The notes beneath the pieces are model-generated. The model made no database searches. It was not told the origin of the DNA and worked only from the letters and a program-made list of their open reading frames with translations. Below, piece after piece: positions 61,253 to 64,000 of a DNA stretch of 64,000 bases. Each line of letters begins with the position of its first letter. Position 1 is the stretch's first letter. The DNA is taken from the NCBI GenBank assembly GCA_019634365.1, contig JAHQVM010000119.1, positions 1 to 64,000 on the forward strand, given 5' to 3'. The translations under genes were made by a program, and so were the position numbers. The stretch is from Flavobacteriaceae bacterium (GTDB taxonomy: Bacteria > Bacteroidota > Bacteroidia > Flavobacteriales > Flavobacteriaceae).

Positions 61253-62587
61253 ATGAACGCACCTAAAAAAGTCGCATTTTACACCTTGGGTTGTAAGCTC
61301 AATTTTAGTGAGACCTCAACCATTGCCCGAAACTTCATTGCTGAAGGATTCGATCGCGTTGATTTTTCTGAAAAGGCAGATATCTACGTCATCAATACCT
61401 GCAGTGTTACCGAAAATGCAGACAAGCGTTTCAAAACCATTGTAAAGCAAGCCCAGAAGGCTAATCCGGAAGCCTTTGTTGCCGCCGTTGGGTGTTATGC
61501 TCAGTTAAAACCCCAGGAATTGGCCGATGTTCATGGTGTGGATTTGGTGTTAGGAGCTACCGAAAAATTCAAGATCACAGACTATATCAACGATTTGAGC
61601 AAGAATGACTTTGGTGAAGTACATTCCTGTGAGATTTCCGAAGCAGATTTTTACGTGGGTTCCTATTCCATTGGGGATCGTACCAGGGCTTTCTTGAAAG
61701 TGCAGGACGGTTGCGATTATAAATGTACCTACTGTACCATCCCATTGGCTCGTGGTATCTCCCGGAGTGATACGCTAGAAAATGTCCTTCACAATGCTGC
61801 GGAAATTTCTTCAAAAGGAATCAAGGAAATTGTTCTCACTGGAGTTAATATTGGTGACTACGGAAAAGGGGAGTTCGGGAATAAAAAGCACGAACATACT
61901 TTTTTCGAATTGTGTGAGGCCTTGGATACGGTTCCAGGTATTGAGCGCTTACGGATTTCTTCAATAGAGCCCAATTTGCTGAAGAATGAAACTATTGATT
62001 TTGTAGCGCAATCCAATACCTTTGTGCCACATTTTCACATACCGTTGCAAAGTGGGAGCAATGATCTGCTTAAGTTAATGCGCCGCCGATACATGCGCGA
62101 ATTGTACATAGATCGCGTGACCAGAATTAAGGAAGTCATGCCGCATGCCTGTATAGGAGTAGATGTAATCGTTGGGTTCCCGGGCGAGACAGAAGAGCGA
62201 TTCTTGGAAACCTATCACTTCTTGAACGAGTTGGATATTTCTTATTTGCATGTTTTCACCTATTCTGAAAGGGATAATACTCCTGCAGCTGAAATGGAAG
62301 GAGTAGTGCCCAAGGCCATTCGTCATAAGCGAAGCAAAATGCTACGCGGACTTTCAGTGAAAAAACGTCGAGCTTTTTATGAGGGTCAGTTGGGCAGTAA
62401 ACGCACCGTATTGTTTGAAGGAGAAAACAAAGAAGGGTACATTCATGGCTTTACCGAGAATTATGTGAAGGTGAAAACCCCTTGGAATCCTGAATTGGTG
62501 AATACGCTTCACGAAGTAACCCTTACCAAGATTGACCAAGACGGATTGGTTAGGGTTGAATTTATAAAAGAACTTTCTGAAGCATAG
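61253..62587 (+). CDS. mtaB: tRNA t6A37 methylthiotransferase MtaB
   Basis: 444 aa. The N-terminal UPF0004 domain has its three cluster cysteines C14, C50 and C81. The radical-SAM domain has C154-x3-C158-x2-C161 (DGCDYKCTYC), and a TRAM domain covers about 385-440. The sequence near the start (FYTLGCKLNFSET) is the MtaB form rather than MiaB or RimO. It inserts a methylthio group at C2 of N6-threonylcarbamoyladenosine 37 in ANN-decoding tRNAs. Monocistronic or with the potassium channel gene 26 nt downstream. Confidence 0.95.
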   Translation: MNAPKKVAFYTLGCKLNFSETSTIARNFIAEGFDRVDFSEKADIYVINTCSVTENADKRFKTIVKQAQKANPEAFVAAVGCYAQLKPQELADVHGVDLVLGATEKFKITDYINDLSKNDFGEVHSCEISEADFYVGSYSIGDRTRAFLKVQDGCDYKCTYCTIPLARGISRSDTLENVLHNAAEISSKGIKEIVLTGVNIGDYGKGEFGNKKHEHTFFELCEALDTVPGIERLRISSIEPNLLKNETIDFVAQSNTFVPHFHIPLQSGSNDLLKLMRRRYMRELYIDRVTRIKEVMPHACIGVDVIVGFPGETEERFLETYHFLNELDISYLHVFTYSERDNTPAAEMEGVVPKAIRHKRSKMLRGLSVKKRRAFYEGQLGSKRTVLFEGENKEGYIHGFTENYVKVKTPWNPELVNTLHEVTLTKIDQDGLVRVEFIKELSEA

Positions 62588-62612
62588 CCTAAAAAACAGG
62601 TATCTTTAACCT

Positions 62613-63275
62613 ATGTTGGACAAGATTCATTCGTACCGATTCGAAATTCTGCTTACGAGTCAGTTGGCCATTTTATTCGGCGAACTATTTTTCTTTGGGG
62701 ATTGGTTCGAGCGGTATCTTCTGCAGCCATTGTTTTTAGTAAATTTTCTAGCTGGGATACTCATATTCTCAAAAAACAGGAAAAAGATCATCCTAATTGT
62801 TATTCTTTTGGTCCTGGCGTTGTTCGGATTGCTCTGGGAGCGATTGGTAGACCATAATTCGGCTTTGGTCAGCGCAATCAGGCTTTTTAGTCTGTATATA
62901 TTTTATGTGGTTCTTTTGTTCGAACTGGTGCGTCAGGTTTGGCGGTCGAAAAAAGTAGGGAAGAATGTCATTTTTGGTTTGATATCCGGGTATATATCTC
63001 TTGGATTAGTGGTTTTCTTCGTATGCCTTAGCATTGAGACCTATCATGCGGGTTCTTTTCATGGTTTAGAATCCAACCCCGATAATCCAGATGGGAGCGG
63101 ATTACTGTATTATAGTTTTATTACATTAATGACGATAGGTTATGGAGATATTATTCCCACTACTGCCTTGGCTCGTAAAGCTGCTATCTTTATAGGGTTG
63201 GTTGGGCAGTTTTATTTGGTCATACTTACGGCCATCATTGTGGGCAAGTATATCAATCAGAGAAACGGATCCTAA
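62613..63275 (+). CDS. two-pore-helix-type potassium channel family membrane protein
   Basis: 220 aa with about six hydrophobic segments: an N-terminal four-helix block (about 12-50, 58-77, 90-107), then a pore module (120-141, pore loop, 188-212). The selectivity filter is complete: TIGYGD at 174-179 (TLMTIGYGDIIPTT). No cytoplasmic RCK domain follows, so gating is not evident. The stop codon overlaps the convergent GNAT gene by four bases. Confidence 0.9.
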   Translation: MLDKIHSYRFEILLTSQLAILFGELFFFGDWFERYLLQPLFLVNFLAGILIFSKNRKKIILIVILLVLALFGLLWERLVDHNSALVSAIRLFSLYIFYVVLLFELVRQVWRSKKVGKNVIFGLISGYISLGLVVFFVCLSIETYHAGSFHGLESNPDNPDGSGLLYYSFITLMTIGYGDIIPTTALARKAAIFIGLVGQFYLVILTAIIVGKYINQRNGS

Positions 63276-63571
63276 ATACTGATCCCAACGGGAAGTAAAT
63301 GTTTATAAAGTCTGCGGTTTCGTCTCATGAACCCGGCAATTTCTGGACTGGTAGGAACTAGGCTTATTCCTCTATCTTTCACTTCTTCGAATACGGCCTT
63401 GATAAAAATGTCCCGAAATCCTTGCTCTTCCAAATCTTCTGGCATGTCATACTTTGTCAAAAAAATCTTACGGTCTTGCAATGCATATTCAATTCGAGCC
63501 ATATTGTCTCCAATTTCCAGTTCGAATTGCCGTAAAAATTCATTGTCTGTAATTTCTACATCTTCAATCAT
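63272..63571 (-). CDS. small YidJ-type GNAT family N-acetyltransferase
   Basis: 99 aa. The short COG2388-type acetyltransferase pattern is present: FELEIGDNMARIEYALQDRKIFLTKYDMPEDLEEQGF followed by VPTSPEIAGFMRRN. These proteins keep only the acetyl-CoA-binding core of GNATs. The substrate is unknown. It starts 20 nt after the pirin gene and is likely co-transcribed with it. Confidence 0.85.
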   Translation of the reverse strand: MIEDVEITDNEFLRQFELEIGDNMARIEYALQDRKIFLTKYDMPEDLEEQGFRDIFIKAVFEEVKDRGISLVPTSPEIAGFMRRNRRLYKHLLPVGISI

Positions 63572-63590
63572 AGGGAGTTGATTTTTGCTG

Positions 63591-64000
63591 TTAATTCATT
63601 GGTACTTCAATAAGCAATAATCTACTACCTTCGGAAACATTAAGGGAAATCTCTTTCGTATCCCAGATTCCTAGGGCATCCCGATCATTCAAGGTCTCAT
63701 TGTCGATGATGACTTTACCTTTAATGACCATGAGGTAGATACCGTTTTTGGGTTGCTTTACTGAATAGTTAGTTGTTTTGTTTTCTGTAAAATCACCAAT
63801 GTGAAAATACGCCTGTTGATGAATCCAAAGTTCATCTTCCAAGGCTTCCGCTTTAGGCTTTATTACAGTACTAAGGGTGTTAGGAGTAAGGAGGGGCGCT
63901 ATTTCCTTTTGGTCGTAGCGGGGTGTCACATTCTCGGTTTCTGGAAACAGCCAAATTTGAAACAATTTCAGGGATTCATTTTCGCTGGCATTAAATTCAC
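63591..64000 (-). CDS. pirin family protein, C-terminal part (5' end beyond the window)
   Basis: The frame stays open to the window edge, reading EFNASENESLKLFQIWLFPETENVTPRYDQ, a strongly conserved pirin segment, so the start at position 63965 is not the true start. The visible 136 residues include the end of the first cupin barrel and most of the second (GIYLMVIKGKVIIDNETLNDRDALGIW). Pirins are cupin-fold iron proteins, some with quercetinase activity; which applies here cannot be told from the C-terminal part. Confidence 0.9.
   Translation of the reverse strand, partial: EFNASENESLKLFQIWLFPETENVTPRYDQKEIAPLLTPNTLSTVIKPKAEALEDELWIHQQAYFHIGDFTENKTTNYSVKQPKNGIYLMVIKGKVIIDNETLNDRDALGIWDTKEISLNVSEGSRLLLIEVPMN

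Noticed and set aside
61194-61262. 23-residue N-terminal extension of the solute-binding lipoprotein
   Set aside because: It would overlap the start codon and promoter of divergent mtaB and would place a charged segment before the lipoprotein signal peptide.
1-64000. CRISPR array or classical insertion sequence
   Set aside because: No regularly spaced direct repeats, no transposase or integrase frame and no cas gene were found on either strand.

Overview
The window looks like chromosome from a marine-type Flavobacteriaceae bacterium (Bacteroidota). This rests on five secreted proteins with type A type IX secretion (T9SS) C-terminal sorting domains, on Bacteroidota-type promoters (TTTG, 18-20 nt, TAnnTTTG), on typical family content (DUF2490, DUF4199, GlmU-like nucleotidyltransferase, alpha/beta hydrolase-OsmC fusion), and on the near absence of Shine-Dalgarno sequences. 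I see no rRNA, tRNA, CRISPR array, prophage or classical insertion sequence.

Layout. 1-3.6 kb: a promoter and a secreted M36 metallopeptidase. 3.8-10.5 kb (minus): VOC protein, Cu/Zn SOD lipoprotein, then BNR-propeller protein, DUF2490, hydrolase-OsmC and YdeI-like genes. 10.6-13.8 kb (plus): a VWA protein and its MoxR-type AAA+ partner, separated by a four-helix-bundle (IVS/S23-type) gene. 13.8-24.9 kb (minus): TauE/SafE exporter, BON-LysM protein, proline iminopeptidase, HEAT and DUF3291 proteins, then YdeI, M1 and M28 peptidases, lipoprotein, TolB/NTF2 fusion and a VCBS-repeat T9SS protein. 25.1-31.6 kb (minus): a beta-oxidation operon, marR-fadN-(four-helix gene)-fadA-fadE, with a perfect 18-bp palindrome at its promoter. 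31.6-36.2 kb (minus): VPGC-type thioredoxin with an MsrA-like half, a membrane LuxR regulator with a small secreted partner, and a long-chain acyl-CoA ligase. 36.2-41.7 kb: two paralogous secreted M14 carboxypeptidases around a GNAT gene. 41.8-49.2 kb (minus): purL, LRR lipoprotein, secreted endonuclease I, RsmB-type methyltransferase. 49.3-52.4 kb: BNR lipoprotein, an ECF sigma/anti-sigma/Spy-like operon, and a 490-nt gap holding two likely small RNAs. 52.4-57.5 kb (minus): MsbA-like ABC exporter, phosphohexomutase, GT2, DUF4199. 57.6-64 kb: ribosomal protein L31, GlmU-like protein, peptide-binding lipoprotein, MtaB, potassium channel, GNAT, and a pirin cut by the window edge.

Functional themes are extracellular protein and nucleic-acid scavenging through T9SS and lipoprotein hydrolases, fatty-acid use (acyl-CoA ligase plus the MarR-controlled fad operon), and envelope sensing. 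The most unusual features are: (i) two four-helix-bundle genes, each flanked by imperfect inverted repeats and each sitting between the two halves of a functional gene pair; (ii) two tandem candidate small RNAs at 52.1-52.4 kb with a shared CCCCAA-loop hairpin and mutually complementary terminator loops; (iii) the palindromic operator of the fad operon; and (iv) a terminator whose U-tract runs directly into the start codon of the TauE-type exporter.
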